64,000 nt of DNA from Paraescarpia echinospica (GCA_020002185.1 CM034533.1:66696612-66760611), one strand, 5' to 3'; counted from the first letter of the stretch, positions 12,183 to 25,416 are shown. A program made the numbers and translations. Notes: generated by a model from the sequence alone, not told the origin.

Positions 12183-14929
12183 CCGTCAAGTCCCGCCATT
12201 ACCTTCCACAGGGACATTGTTCTGCTCAATTACAATGGCAGAGAACACATGTGTCGTCTTGTTTTAAAAAGTTTTCCTTTTGAGACACCAAGGCCGCTGT
12301 CTTCCAGGTTCACCACATCAAGCAGATGGACATGTATCCATCTGGAGTAGGCAACGAACCACAAGAAACGATCTTGATCAAGGCATCTATGTAGAGCAGG
12401 AAGTCTCTCCCACTCGTATCGCTCTCACGTAGGTCATAATCCCTAGTTCCAGCAGCTGGATGATGAGCCAAAACTGAGCACGTCATATATATTTTCATTT
12501 TGTGAGGATGCTGGGTTCGCACACAAATATTAAAATCAATTAAAGCGATCTTGTTATATGCGGTAAACATGGCCACTTACTTAGACGAATAGACGAAATG
12601 TCCTTAAATACCACTGGCAGCCATTTTGAAAAATACGGCCATTTTTTTTAAATGCAGTCATTGTTAACATTGTTAACACGGGGCAAATCAACGATTGCCC
12701 TCAAGCCAAAAACCCACTTTTGAACATTCTCTAACTGTATATAAAACGACAGCCCAATTCTGCTTGTCACTTTAGTTTTGACCAGCGCCATCATTAATAA
12801 TTGCGGAAAAGAATGTCGGCGAAGATCAAACTTACATATTTTCAATAGCTGACCCTTAACCAATACACTAACACAACAATCACGATTTTACATACGAAAG
12901 TTGTTAAGATGTAGGCACATTGAGTTTAATGAACGCCATCTTTTAAAAATGGCGGATTGGAATGTCGAGAAGGTCAAAATAAAATAATTGAAATCTTTCA
13001 CCACGAAGACCTATGTTTCGGCAGAAAAACGATTGTTCTATGTGACGCAGTTATTAATCTTAAAAAAAGCCGCCAACACCTTCCAGGGCGAAATCCGAAA
13101 CGGTCCTTTACCCGTGATTATATATAAATTATATTTGTTGTTAATGTATTATCTAAATGTCTGCCAAATTCCACGCTTGTATCATAAAATGCGCAATTCA
13201 ACCATATTTTGTCACATATCGGCTTGGTTAATAGTAAAAGCAGGTATACTGAACCAACTCGCTGACCCATTTGGCCACAGGGAACCGACGGAATTGCGCT
13301 TACTTGTTTCGAGTACTATTATAAACTATGTAGCTCATATTAATAATATGCTATCACAAAACGTTACTTTCTGCAGCTTGCAGATTATTTTCCCTGGGTC
13401 ACAATCGAAACATTTCGTCTTAAAAGAAGCCGAATGTTAGTCGGCTTGTTATGAAAGTTCGCTTGGTTCAGCCGTTATTTCTTCAACAAAAATGGATTTA
13501 AAATAGGATTGGTACTATAAATTTATTTTCTGTATTTTTTCATATTGCCATACGTTACAATGTTATACTATATGTACACATGGAAATGGATTTTAGCTAG
13601 TGCCTTAATTTTTTCCCCTTTAAGGTGACTGCATCGGCTATTATATGCTTATTTTGAATGAATCATTTCTATTATAAGTTTTGAAGATAAGCTAACCATT
13701 TTTTCCTCAGAGTTTGCCTCAAATACTATACAATACTCCAGACCAAAAATAATTGATTATTTATATTGTTTAGAGATATTTAAATGTGTTTGAAGACAAT
13801 TAAAAAATATGTCAAAAATCACCTTAAAATGGCATTTTATTTCATTTTGAGAAACTCCTCAAATGAAAAATTGGTATGGTTGTAAGTACAAACATGTTAT
13901 TGACATCCCTACGAGTTTTTTGTAAACAAATGCATATTAAGTTTGATACAGCTTCATAAACATTTTGCTACAATGTTGAAAGATAGCAAAAATCCATACT
14001 GCATTTTTGGCACGACCCCTTCACCAAACATAAAACCATCCCGTGCAATTTTGGGTAAACACAAGTCGAGTTCATATGCCAAGTTATGGCTTTGTAAGTA
14101 TTGTAGTTTTTATAAAAAAAAGTTACATTAAGTAATACTTCCTGGTTGTTACCAATAATACACGAGTCACCAGATGCTTGTTTTTTGCTTAGAAATGTAA
14201 CGTTTTTTACTGGCTTGTGGCTTATTTCAACACAATTTGACAGACAGTTCTATTACTGAGATTTCTCCCCAAGGTTTTCCCGCCAAGAAGGGCCATGTGT
14301 TGAACTTGTGGTAGACAAGATTGATTGACGCCTGCTGGGGTCAATCCCATGTCATTGCAAATGGCGGCTGAGGTCGGGCATTATCGGAGAATAAACAAAA
14401 CCGCCAGTATTTAGTGATTTGACAGCGTGATGCATTTAGGTAACTATAGCGCAACAGCATAGTGGCATGAGAATAACCAGACTATTATGATTTGCATTCA
14501 ATGTGAATTAATTTATGTTTGAACTGGGCTCACGCACACGTGATCGTCATTATGGAAACATCGTCAGTTTCAAAGAATCTGAAAAGGGACTTTCCACAGA
14601 CACACTAAAATACTTGTTCTTAAAGGACTGATTGGTGACATATGGCGCTAGTGCCTTGGTTTTTTTAATAGTACACATATTCATAGTGACACCTACTAAT
14701 GTTCTATGAAGAAAAAAATAAAGAAATCAACTGACATGATATCCGGTGCAGCTACCTTAATGTGTGCTCTTATATCAGGAAACTGTAGCAACATGCACAG
14801 TGGGGCACCGTACTCACTGGGTGTAATTGGTTAATTTTATGGTAATTGGAGCTGATGGTGCAATATGTTGTTCTACTTTCTCTTGTGCGCATTGTCTGTC
14901 ACTACGTCAAACTCATGTTGTGCTTAAAA
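12183..14929. other. Intergenic stretch with one unexplained 150-codon open frame
   Basis: The frame at 12988-13440 (+) is 150 codons with a non-ATG opening, no recognisable domain, no low complexity and no transposon signature. I do not call it a gene. The rest is AT-rich and shows nothing I can name. Confidence 0.4.
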
Positions 14930-16965
14930 TGATCAAATTTAGTGGATCTTGGGTAGTGCGGACTAGAAATCACATGTTCGAAATCGTAGGTTTCTGCGAA
15001 TCTGGCAGACTCAGCGAACGAGAACTAGGGCCCGTTATCCGTCATCACTGTGGTCGGTAGTCCGTAGCGGGCGATATGCGCCTTAACCTTCCTGATAACC
15101 GCGATGGACGTAGTACTATAGAGTTTGTCGATTTCCCAGAAGTTTGAGAAATAATCCACCGTGATGACGTAATCAGAGGATTTGTGTGAGAGTAGGTCAA
15201 TCCCTATTTTCGCCCATGCTCTGTCTGGCACGTCGTGTGGCATTAGTGTATCTTTGGCCTGTACTGTCTCAAACATGCGGCATGTTTCACACGTGCTGCT
15301 GTAGTGTTTCAGTTCTGTAGACATTCCAGGCCAGAATAGGCATTCGCGAGCGCACCGCAAGCATCTTTCTATGCCGATATGTGACGAATGAACGGCTTTC
15401 TTCATGTCAGCTCGTAGACCCAGGGGTATTACGATCTGTTCACCCTTGAATACCATACCATTTTGCGTTGTCAGTTCATCTCGCATGCCATAGTAGGGGA
15501 TCAGAGCGGGCGGTACGTCAGACTTCTTCTCGGGCCACCCAAGCATGATGACTTGCTTCAATGCTTCAAGATTTTCGTCAAGTTGTGTTTCGTGTTGGAT
15601 TTGCTTCAGGCGTTCCTGGCGGATGTGTAGATGTTTCACAGCGTTGACCAGTTCCAGGTCCGATTGTTCCGTGCTATCGTGATGTAGATATGCGCGAGAT
15701 AGCATATCCGCAATGTACATCTCGGTACCCTTTGTGTAGACGATTTTAGTGTCATAAAATTATTTCATGAGACGCATCATCATTCCTTGAAGTCGACGCG
15801 GAGCTTTGGATAGTGGCTTCCGCATCAACGTCTCGAGCGGTTTGTGATCACTCTGGACGACCGTATGCTTTCCGAATGTGTACTAGTGAAACCGTTCAAG
15901 GCTCCAAACTATCGCTAACATCTCCTTTTCGATTTGAGCGTATTCTGTTTCCGCTGCACGTAGTGCGCGGCTGGCATAGACGACTGGTCGGCCATCTTGC
16001 ATCAAAGCTGCGCCCATTCCTTTCTCACTGGTATGAGTGGTATCGCACTGCAGAGAGAGGGGCTTGTTGACGTCGTAATACGTTAGGACTGGTGCCTGTG
16101 TTACCAACTTCTTGACGTCGGTAAACGACTTCTCTTGTTCAGGCCCCCACTCCCAGGTTTGTTCTTTTCTAGTGAGCATCATCTGTGGCTGCATGACCGA
16201 CGATAGCTGTGGTAGAAAGTGTGCAAGATAGTTTACAGTCCCATTGAGTCGCTGGATTTCTGTGACAGACGTAGGTCGCTGCATCTTCACGATGGCGTCA
16301 ATTTTTGGCAGGGTCTGGCTTCAGGCCTTCGCTGGTTATGAGGTGTCCAAGGAAATGTACGTATGTGCGATAGAATACAGACTTATCCTCATTTAGCTTG
16401 ATTCCTAGTTGGCTGCATCGTTCTAACAGTAGCCTCAGCTTTGTGTGGTGATCCTTCGTGGCGTCTTCGGTGGTCTCGCCTCTGCCGTACACGAGGATAT
16501 CATCCGCTACGCAGAGCACACCATCGAGGTCGTCTAACGCCTGGTTGAGCCTTTTCTGGAACTTCTCACTGCTGACACTGGTGCCGAAAGGTAATCTCAG
16601 CCATCGATATCTGCCCTTAGGAGTGGCGAACGTAGTGTATCGGCTGGACTCCTCATCAAGTTTGTAGTGCCAAAATGCCTGCGCAAGATCAAGTTTGGAG
16701 ATTATACGTGCTTTGGCTAGTTGCGGAAGTACGTCATCCGTTGTTGGTAGTTGATAGTGAGAACGCGCCAATGCTGCGTTCAGTGGTCGAGGATCAATAC
16801 ATATCCTGATCGCTCCCGATTTGCGAGTTGCAATTGCCATTTGGCTCACCCATTCTGACGGTTCAACTACTGGAGTGATGATATCTTGCGCGACCAGGTT
16901 GTCTAGTTCCTTGACTACTGCTTTCTCGAGAGTCACGGGTATTCTCCTAGGTCGATTGGCTACAG
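14930..16965 (-). mobile_element. Gypsy/Ty3-type LTR retrotransposon pol remnant (RT, RNase H, integrase)
   Basis: Three minus-strand frames in order. The first, 16936-16298, is the reverse transcriptase: opening VVKELDNLVAQDII, the block IRICIDPRPLN, SKLDLAQAFWHYKLD, and catalytic CVADDILVYGRG with both aspartates. The second, 16290-15883, is the connection and RNase H start (LTYYDVNKPLSLQCD, GAALMQDGRPVVYASRAL). The third, 15720-15025, opens with the RNase H end (YIADMLSRA) and passes into integrase, with the HHCC zinc finger (H, H, then CETCRMF), the first catalytic aspartate (IGIDLL) and the second (VMTDNGP). After a frameshift near 15025 the integrase runs on to about 14935 and stops before the catalytic glutamate. 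Gag, protease and LTRs are not seen. An extra few residues follow the first RNase H aspartate. The copy is dead. Confidence 0.92.
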
Positions 16966-17515
16966 TATATTAGCCGATATTACAACAGTCTCAACTCACT
17001 CTTGAGTAAGAGTTAGTGTCTAATGATGTATAATACTTTCAATATGTTAAGGAAGTTCATGTGACTCGATTCTAGTGTAATTTTGGTCGCCCTCGGTTCA
17101 TAATTTCTTCTTTTTATATCTCATGGCTCAGACATCATTGTCAACTATGCAGATGCATCTAGTATAGAGGTTGCTTTCTTGCAATCTTAAATGGTTTAAT
17201 TTAGGCTCAGCGTACTGCTGCGTAACATCATGTTTGTCTGTTATTATTCATTACACCTAAAACGTTCTTCTTGTGTGATATTTTTATTGGGTAATTTCTC
17301 ACGAGGCAGTCATAGAGTCTCTTCTTGTGGCAGTAATGCAGTGCACCCATGTAGACCATACCTATCATATAATTTACCTTCTTGGACGCTTTAGCATACA
17401 GTGTCGTGATCTCTATTTGTTATCGTACCAATTTCATACCTAAGTCGTTTTATCTTTGTGCTTGTTTCGTTTCTATTGGGTCATTTTTCATGAAGCAGTG
17501 GTAGTATTATAATAT
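16966..17515. other. Intergenic stretch, nothing recognised
   Basis: AT-rich DNA without notable open frames or repeat structure. Confidence 0.5.
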
Positions 17516-18765
17516 TCTTGTGGGATTTTTTTTCTCGAAATGGAATTAAGAAACGCAGGTGATCTAGCAGAGGATTGCCAAAAAAGTTAATGCTGTGGAT
17601 GGCAATGGGGGCACAGTGGCCCAGATAAAAAGACCTGAGGAGATGAGAACTGGACCAGGCGCTATGACTACCTCATGACAACACCAACATGGAGGATGGT
17701 ACAAAGGGTGAGTGTCCTGTAAAATTACATCAGCAATTTACGCAAAATTACAATTCCCACACAGATCGACTTTAAAACAAACTCGGCATGTTAAAATAGT
17801 TTACGTTCTTTTATTACAATAATTAAAATAGCATTTAAAATACACAACTTAGTTTATTGACAAAAATGGACGACAATGTTAACAATGGTATACACAATTA
17901 CAAATCAAGAACAAATATAGTAATGAATCTATTAGCAGTGTAGTAGCTATGTTACATTTATGCATACTAGTAAACTTTTTCATTTCTTTATAATTATCTA
18001 CCAATCACACATTTAACTGGCTACATCAACATTGTTCCAGATGCTGGTCACGGTGTGTTAAGTGCTGCCTCTGAAGATGTTCCTGGGCTACAGCCTCAAG
18101 CAGCTGTGGGATACAGTAGTAGTTGTCCATGACATCCAGTGGTCCACCTTCCTTCTATAGTGGTTCATGGGCAATTGCCAGTAGATTGGCTTAATCAAGC
18201 AAACAAGAAGAAAAAATGGCTGATTGCACATGCAGAGTGTCAAGTTCTGAAGGAGAAAATGATCTATTTTTAAAAAGGCTGCATAGTGAAATGAAGAAAT
18301 ACCGTGCAATCACAGAAATGGTACAGCTAAAAAAGTAAAGCTTGTCCTAGAAATAGAACAATTAAAGCAACCGGGGTGCATCATCAATGAAACAGCATGA
18401 GAAATGGACAGAAAATAACTACCTGTTATCCCTTGTTTCAATAGCAAATTACGTCAACCCGGTTTTGGCATCAAGGAAATTAATATGCACCATTTATATA
18501 GAAGTAATGTAACATATTTAATTAATTAGACATCAATTGCTTGTATATTCTGTTGAAAATAGCATTTTTAGGGTATACCTTCAACGTCGGTGATGAAGGA
18601 TGATTTTCTTAGACTCGGGCTATATTGGTCGTGACATTGGATTGATGAAGAGCAGATCTGCTTCACAGATTTCCTAAAAAATGAAAGAGTAACTGAAGTT
18701 GTTCATGGCAAGTTTGTTTGTATTTAGTAAAATGTAGTTTGATGAGAATGGCATTGTATATGTCT
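17516..18765 (+). mobile_element. Probable PIF/Harbinger remnant (Myb/SANT-like protein and start of a second frame)
   Basis: Around 17537-17660 the plus strand encodes a stretch with KKVNAVDGNGGTVAQIKR, which resembles the Myb/SANT-like domain of Harbinger accessory proteins and NAIF1 (VNAVSGNGRTVEQVKKKW type). Around 18330-18400 a charged helix KKVKLVLEIEQLK fits the C-terminal part of such proteins. At about 18595 a further frame opens with MKDDFLRLGLYWS. Stops and frame breaks are frequent. The match is from memory of the families, so it is tentative. Confidence 0.35.
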
Positions 18766-20520
18766 ACATTTAATTACATGTGATGGTTACATGTCCTTTG
18801 TCAAAATCCCACATCCTTAATTCTAAAATGGTCAAAACTAAAAAGCTCCCCCTTCTGATATTCGAGTAGTGTGACAGGATGTCATGAAGAAGGTACAGTG
18901 ACATGACACTTGGCCTACACTACAGACAGTGTTATCAGAGCCAGTAAATATTCAGTAACTCTGGTGTTATGAGTAACAATGTTATTGCTATGGCCTATGG
19001 CATGCATGTGTGACAATTTGTTTTTGTTTTAATAACATTTATATTTGGGTATAATGAAATTCCTTGAATATACATAAGTACCGGATTCTTGGTTCGATAA
19101 ATTATGGAAACATTGTTTATCTGACAATATAATAAAATATTGGTTACTCGAAAATACGTAGTATGTCCTGCTCTTGAATATTCATATTTTAATTTATCAT
19201 GATACTAATATTATTTACACGTATTAAAAATGACCTTGACCCTTGCTTGAAAAAGTAATAGCTATTCTGCACTGCCACTGGCTAGCCTACAGTACTGCTG
19301 ATCGAATCGAATGCTAGGTTTGACATGTTGTTTTGTAAACAATCTGAACATACTTGCAAAACGTATCAATATTATAAATAACTTGCTGTTATATCACATT
19401 AATGGAATGCAAACAAGTTGTTAGAAAAGTTGTTTAAAGTGACATACAATTGTTCAACGATGGAATCATGCTTCGCAACCACAACGACAAATTTTATTGA
19501 TGGAAAGGTCTATACTAGCAGTTCGTTGTCTTTCCTATAACTGTTACAATTCAAGTACAACTACGTAGACAGTCGAACAAAAAGGTGACCTATATGCTTT
19601 CATCACTATCACCGAATTGCCCCGACGGCGATGCGGTACCGGTAGTAGACCTACAACTTTTTCTGATAGCCGTTCTACTTCTATAAAACGCGTCTCTCCG
19701 AAAATCCTGTTTGCGTAAGACCTAATGTTTCGTTGAACATGAATGATACCTTTTGGTCGGACTGTCATACTTCCAGTGACTATATCTGACTAACAACGTT
19801 ATTTAATGTAAGATCCAGTGATATCTCAAATATAAAGTTTACGACGCCATGGGTAGCCAAGCGATAGATTGGACACACGTTCCTGTCACATTCAAAGACA
19901 CTGATATGCACGGTAAAGTTCGATAATAACTACTCTGAGACTGAGTCCCGACTTATCTGAACAGTGGTTTGATGGAGTTGATTGTTTTCGATTAACGAAT
20001 TCATTTCTGTTGTGGCGCTAGAATGCAATAATTTGTCTCATCAACACATCCGATCACATAAATACAATGCCAGTGGCATTAATTACGAAATAATCAGAGA
20101 CAACTGCGTTTAGGCCAGCGTTATCGTTGAGACTGAGTTCTGCGCTACTTAAGAACTTACCTGTTTCTGAGAAAGCCTACTCCTGCTTGGCCGTTGTTTT
20201 CCGGGGAATGGTATAGTAGGTGGCCGCTTTGTAAGGTAGCGAAGCATTCCTCTCTACTTCTGGCTTCTCCGATCCCAATCACATCCCATATTAAGCTGGT
20301 TTCCATAAGTTCTCCCTGCAGTTCTTGAATCTGTATATCTTTCAATAGTGTTCTTACCTTATATGTTGCTAACTTCTCTCGGCGGTTCTTCTTGACCTAG
20401 ATATTCTTAGCATCCCCTGCACGTAGCCCAAGTTGACCCTAACCGCCCCCTTGGTCATAGACTCTTCGGATGCTGCTGGGGACTGTTAAATTATACTTGG
20501 CATGCTGGTGTTTTTAGTCT
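18766..20520. other. Intergenic stretch, nothing recognised
   Basis: Short open frames only (about 74 codons at 19544-19768 minus, 62 codons at 20157-20345 minus), neither with recognisable features. Confidence 0.5.
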
Positions 20521-20529
20521 ACCCTTCCA

Positions 20530-20695
20530 CGCTGTCCGGTGCGGGGTGGAAGGGGGGGGGGCGACGTAAGGTGATCGAAATTGCCCAAGGTTCGACACGG
20601 CGGCCGAACCAGTATTGAACTACCGCCCGCCCGGCGCCGGGATTCGAACCCTCTGTTCGACAGTCCGGCAGTCTAACCACTCCGCCAGTGTTCAT
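20530..20695 (-). mobile_element. tRNA-headed SINE fragment
   Basis: On the minus strand from about 20693 the sequence has an A box (TGGCGGAGTGG) and a B box (GGTTCGAATCC) only about 37 bases apart, shorter than in a true tRNA. A body beginning with a GGCCGCCGTGTCGAACCTTGG stretch follows. The last element is nearly shared with the SINE at 10017 (GGTGTCGAACCTTGG). Confidence 0.6.
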
Positions 20696-21095
20696 TATAT
20701 GGTAGCAATATATGCAAATATTAAATCCTCATTATCATCTATAAATAATTATCAATGCTAGCAAAAATGTGCATCCTCCAAAAAAATACACATCCTTTGG
20801 ATGGCACACATATGCAGAAGACAATTTCACGGAGTATTCAGACATCATGTTTGCTATGACATAAATTTGAAACAGCTTTTCGTGTTACAAGTTACGTAAA
20901 ACGTACCGAACCGATTGGCGCTCCTTGTGTACTGTTATGAAGAACCGATTTACATTATGAACAGTTGATTTACAACTGTCAAACGTGCAATACAAACCTT
21001 AAAATAAACCTGTTAAAAAACCCTTAACAAATGAGGAATTTTGAAAAAATAAGGCATTACTTTTCTTTCGAAGGGTCATAGATGAACCCCTGAAA

Positions 21096-22027
21096 CAGGG
21101 TTTTTTGATTTAAATCTTTTCTTTTAACTCTTTGATTTAAATCAGGATTTAAATCACTCAAAAATAATTGACTTACGATTTTTTTACTTCTGAGTTTTTT
21201 AATCGGTGAGTTATATGAATCTGGGTGGAATGCATACACAGCCTCATGCGTCTGTAGATGCACGAGCTGCTAAATCTAAGTATGTAACACCCTTATCCAT
21301 AAAAACGTGATTGGTCAAGGAAGGTCAGTTTGAATGAACAGGAAGCCCTGCATCATAAAAGGTGTCCATGAACAACTGTTGTGCAATGCAAGCAGATAGG
21401 CTGATGAGCAGCAGAAGTGCTTTCCAACTTAATCACTTCCCCAGCTGGAGAAGGGGTACTAATGAACAAAGCTACCAGAGTCAGTGGGAAAATCTAACCA
21501 TCAGCAGTGCCATGGATTATGAAAAATAAGCAGATTACGCAACCTGGATCTCAGGTTGAGATCAGATGGGAATGCATTGAACATAGGCCAGTTGTGGAGC
21601 CTAATCAAGGCTGGAAGCCAGAATTCAAGGATATCAAGGCATTGAATTGGGATTGGGTTTTCAATTATTTTATTTCAAGGTCCAGTACAGACCCTATGGC
21701 TGGCAAAAACACCATTAGAGACGCAGCTGTTGACTTGCAAACACTGTCTGTTGACCACTGCCGAATTATACAAGTTATATTGGTTCAACAACAGTATTGA
21801 AATAATATTTTGTTTCTCATTTCCAGATGTTTGAACTATTCCCTTTCGGCATGCAGTAAAGCCACAAAACTAGTCTTCAAAAGGAGCATCTTTTCAAGTC
21901 TGAAGACCCGAGTTTTATCAAATGTAAAGAAAAAATAACATAAAATAAATCTGATTTAATAACAAATCTGATTTAAATCTAATAAATCCGATTTTAGTTT
22001 TTTAAATCATGGATTTTCTCAACCCTG
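21096..22027. mobile_element. hAT-like nonautonomous DNA transposon with 8-bp target duplication
   Basis: The left end starts CAGGGTTTTTTGATTTAAAT and the right end finishes with AACCCTG preceded by ATTT-rich sequence, so the ends are inverted copies. Both arms carry several GATTTAAAT motifs. The flanks are CCCTGAAA (21088-21095) and CTCTGAAA (22028-22035), 7 of 8 identical. An 8-bp duplication and CAGGG termini are typical of hAT elements. The 930-bp body has no transposase; a 97-codon frame at 21507-21800 has no recognisable domain. Confidence 0.65.
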
Positions 22028-22559
22028 CTCTGAAAGCCCACAGGCATGTGAATGTTTTATTTGGCCTGCAATTGCTATAAGCCACATGCCTGTTTGGTTC
22101 GCGTGGGGGTTTGTTATAGTTTCCGATCTTGTCGTACTGACAAAGAAAAACACGAATTACAAGAAACACTGCATGACTGAAGAAGATTAGCATGGCTAAA
22201 GCAGCACCGGTGTGGTTGAATAATGGAAAGGGGTTAAGTTAATATTTGAATATTGGAAAGAAGGGTTAAACATCAAGTTGGAGACGAAGGATATCAAACA
22301 GTCGGGATGGCACTGTGTACTCTGACATAATGGTTACCTATGATGTGTATTTACAGGTAGCAGTGCAGCGAAGCATATACAAAAGACAGGGCGACTGAAT
22401 GGGAAGCGAATCAGGCAGGAATATATCACACAAGGTGGAAGGAGGTGTCATAAGATTGCGCAACTGTAGCTATTTATATGGGCTGGATGCGGCGGGTTGA
22501 CAGCGAAGATTTATAGTAGCGTCGGCGGTGGTTGACAAGAGGGAATATATAGTGAGGCA

Positions 22560-23459
22560 GTTAAACACAAAAAAAGAATACTAGATGATCGATAACTCAT
22601 GCAGGGTGTCCTTGATAAACATCTTCACATGTCGGCGCAGATTTCTCGTACCATTAGTACCTGTTCACTGCATTTACGTAATATCGACCAAATTCACCGT
22701 TACCTGCCACAGTCGACAGTAGGACGTGTTATAAATGCAATGATTACTTAGCTTAGATTATTGTAATTCGTTTCTGTTTGGCTCTTCTGCCAAGAACATC
22801 GACAGGCTGCAGCGACTGCAGAATGCTGCTGTTCGTCTAATAACTCGGCGTGCGCGATGCGACTGTGCGTTACCATTACTGCGCCAACTCCACTGGCTGC
22901 CTGTCCAGCAACTGATTACCTACAAAATAGCAGAACTTACATATAAGGCGTGAAATGCTGAACTTTGGCCACCATTTATGCAGTCACTTGTGTCAGTTTA
23001 TAAACCAGCCAGACATCTTCGTTCTGCTGAGGGAAACAATCTTGTCGTTGCGGGAGCCCGAACCAAAGCTGGTGAATGCACATTCGTCCACGCTGCCGCT
23101 ACAATATGGAATGGTCTACCAACTACTGTTACTTCCAAAACCTCCCTGCAATCCTTCAATGCAGCCTTAAAACACACCTTTTCATTACGGCGTACACTGC
23201 TTGCATGACCGCAGAAACAGTTATTCATATTTTTATCTTGATCTTTTTTAACAGCCGAAAGAACATTTTAAGTACATATTTTACCATTAGAGTTGTTTTC
23301 TTGTTAATCTACTGATGTGTACACATCTTTATTACCTTAATTTGGTTATTTTTATATTTAAATTTGTTTAATTGTTACTATTTATATTTTAGTTTTATAT
23401 AAAGCGCTATGAACTTTATGGATATGGCGCTATATAAAATAAACATTATTATTATTATT
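22560..23459 (+). mobile_element. LINE 3' end, L2/CR1-like: RT C-terminus and 3' tail
   Basis: The plus strand encodes the conserved late LINE blocks: LDYCNSFLFG, then RLQRLQNAAVRLITR, LLRQLHWLPVQQLITYKI, and after breaks the final AAATIWNGLPTTV and FNAALKTHLF-type stretch. The 3' UTR ends GGCGCTATATAAAATAAAC followed by ATT repeats at about 23445-23459, the usual tail for this class. Upstream RT and endonuclease are missing, so the copy is strongly 5'-truncated and has stops. Confidence 0.85.
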
Positions 23460-25263
23460 TCACGGGCCCGCAACATTTTCATGTCACAGACCTAGTCTGC
23501 CTTTGACAAATTACGTCTTTTTGGACTCATAACTTTATTAGAAAAATTTAATGACGCCTGCAACATTTGCACACTATTAATAACTTGGTAAACAATCAAT
23601 ACATGTATAAATGTCTTCAAGAAATAATTGCAGCATGGTTGATGTCGAAATGGTGATAAAACGAACATGCCAAACACCTGACAGGATGCCTTGATAAAAG
23701 AGAGTCGTGAAAGTAATATTTACAAAATGTTAGAAAGCATAGCGCATCGTCACATAAACACCATAACGCTTTAGCAGATACTCGCTGTTTGTTCAAAATG
23801 ACGAAGGTCGGAGAGAATGTGAAGTTCACGTCAACTGATAGGCCCTAGTCATGATAGTGTAGAATTGTCAAATAATATTCGTGTTGCCATGCTATTGGCA
23901 TGAAGGTAGACGCAAGCATTACTGTGTCTGCGTCTACTTCATTTTGCCAAGTCTACGACTCAGGAGCCGTTTTCCCGAACTTTTCGCCGCGCAATTGTTA
24001 GGTTACGTTTTACGTATTACGTGCACAATACGTTTTAAGCTTAGAACTGTTAATTAAGGAATTAACTGATTTACCCCATAAAGGTGTCTTCACATATTTT
24101 GGGTATTTTGAAAATATATAAGGGGCATGTTCTATTCTAAGGGTCGTAGATTGATCCCTGATAATTTGTTGCTCGAGGTTCAAGCCGTCTAAGAGAAAAT
24201 CCTTAACCTATACACGCAAGCTCGATTATAATAAGCGTATGCATTTAAACATGATGTCCTATCTAACTGCCATATCTCTTCCTAGGAGCTAACCTTTACT
24301 TTAATGTTACTTACAGTAGTTCGCCAGTGAGAACTTGCTGGGGGACAGCAACTATCAGACTTCCGTAGTCTCCAAAAGCATAGAATTGTGGTCTTCTGAG
24401 GACCTGAGACACACAAACATATGACAAGTGACAATCACATCTATGTATCAAACATACATATTACACGGCCACAAGTGACAATCAAATCGACATATAAAAA
24501 TGAACATATGACAAGGTCACAAGTAACAAACAAATCTATGCATCAGACATCAAAAAATTATTTTTTGCACATTCATTACTATTCAAGTACTAAGGCATAT
24601 CCTCGCGCGCCAGGGTGCTGTGGATTACATCAGTCTCAGTACCGCCTGGCAGATCGCTTTGCCAAAACTCGGAAGATAAGCTCAGTCTATAATATCGGTT
24701 ACCGTAAAATTTAAGTGGTCTTCTGGGTGGTTTTCATTGACTGTTTGGGCAGTAGACATACTTATTTGAATACTCAATACCGCTCAGCAGCTCGTGTGAA
24801 TGGTCGAATGGGTATTTATATTGAGATTCCTGAAAATAGGATGCGAGTCGGATGGGTGTCTGCACTGTTCTCACGGGGTACGGCCAAGTCAATTATGAGT
24901 TTGATTCGGGTAACTTCCATACAATGCATAGGAGATCTGCCAGGTTTAGTGTACGTAGTCACACCCCTGGCTTACGAGGATGCTTAGACAATTTCGTTCA
25001 CCTCATGTTGCCTATGTCTTTCGGAGGAGACACTAATAGCCACTGGTCTCTCCTACCTATGCCAGTGGAAGTAAAATATCTCACACAGATGGTAAATGTG
25101 GACTCACAGAGTGGTGGTCTCGGGCGTGCGAGAAACGCCGCGCAGGCGATCTATACAGTATATACGTAGCATCTTTCGATCCACTGATCCTATATGGATG
25201 TACATACATACTATTCATGTGAAATATACTGCTCAAGAAAATGGCAATCTGTATGTAGCTTAC
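23460..25263. other. Intergenic stretch, nothing firmly recognised
   Basis: Open frames of 70-105 codons at 23617-23829 (minus) and 24421-25169 (plus) show no known motif. Around 24600-25140 the base composition is more balanced than its surroundings, which may mark an old insertion. Confidence 0.4.
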
Positions 25264-25416
25264 GTCGTGCCAAACGAGGCCAGCATCGCGTGAGATGTAG
25301 ACAATGAGACTGAAGGAAGAGATGGTGGCACCGAGGCTGCCTGTGCCAAGGATGAGACCCATAGCTGACTTCTTGGTGAGGATGGCAATTCTACGGGTCC
25401 AGTGCTGGTGGAACGT
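25264..25416 (-). CDS. Lone candidate coding exon, membrane-protein-like
   Basis: On the minus strand a 153-base open segment (51 codons, phase 0-0) is bounded by a good acceptor (a pyrimidine-containing run ending GGTGCAG) and a good donor (GAC then GTAAGC). It is GC-richer than its flanks. It encodes a charged start (FHQHWTRRIAIL), a glycine-rich hydrophobic helix (GLILGTGSLGATIS) and a further hydrophobic run. The GxGxxG helix resembles a transporter transmembrane segment such as MFS TM4. No partner exon was found within several kb, so it could be an exon of a gene with very long introns, or a relic. Confidence 0.35.

Noticed and set aside
12988..13440. 150-codon open frame as a gene
   Set aside because: It opens with TTG, has no recognisable domain, no splice context and no codon texture that I can defend.
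20640..20695. tRNA gene on the minus strand
   Set aside because: A and B boxes are too close together and the stems do not form; a SINE head fits better.
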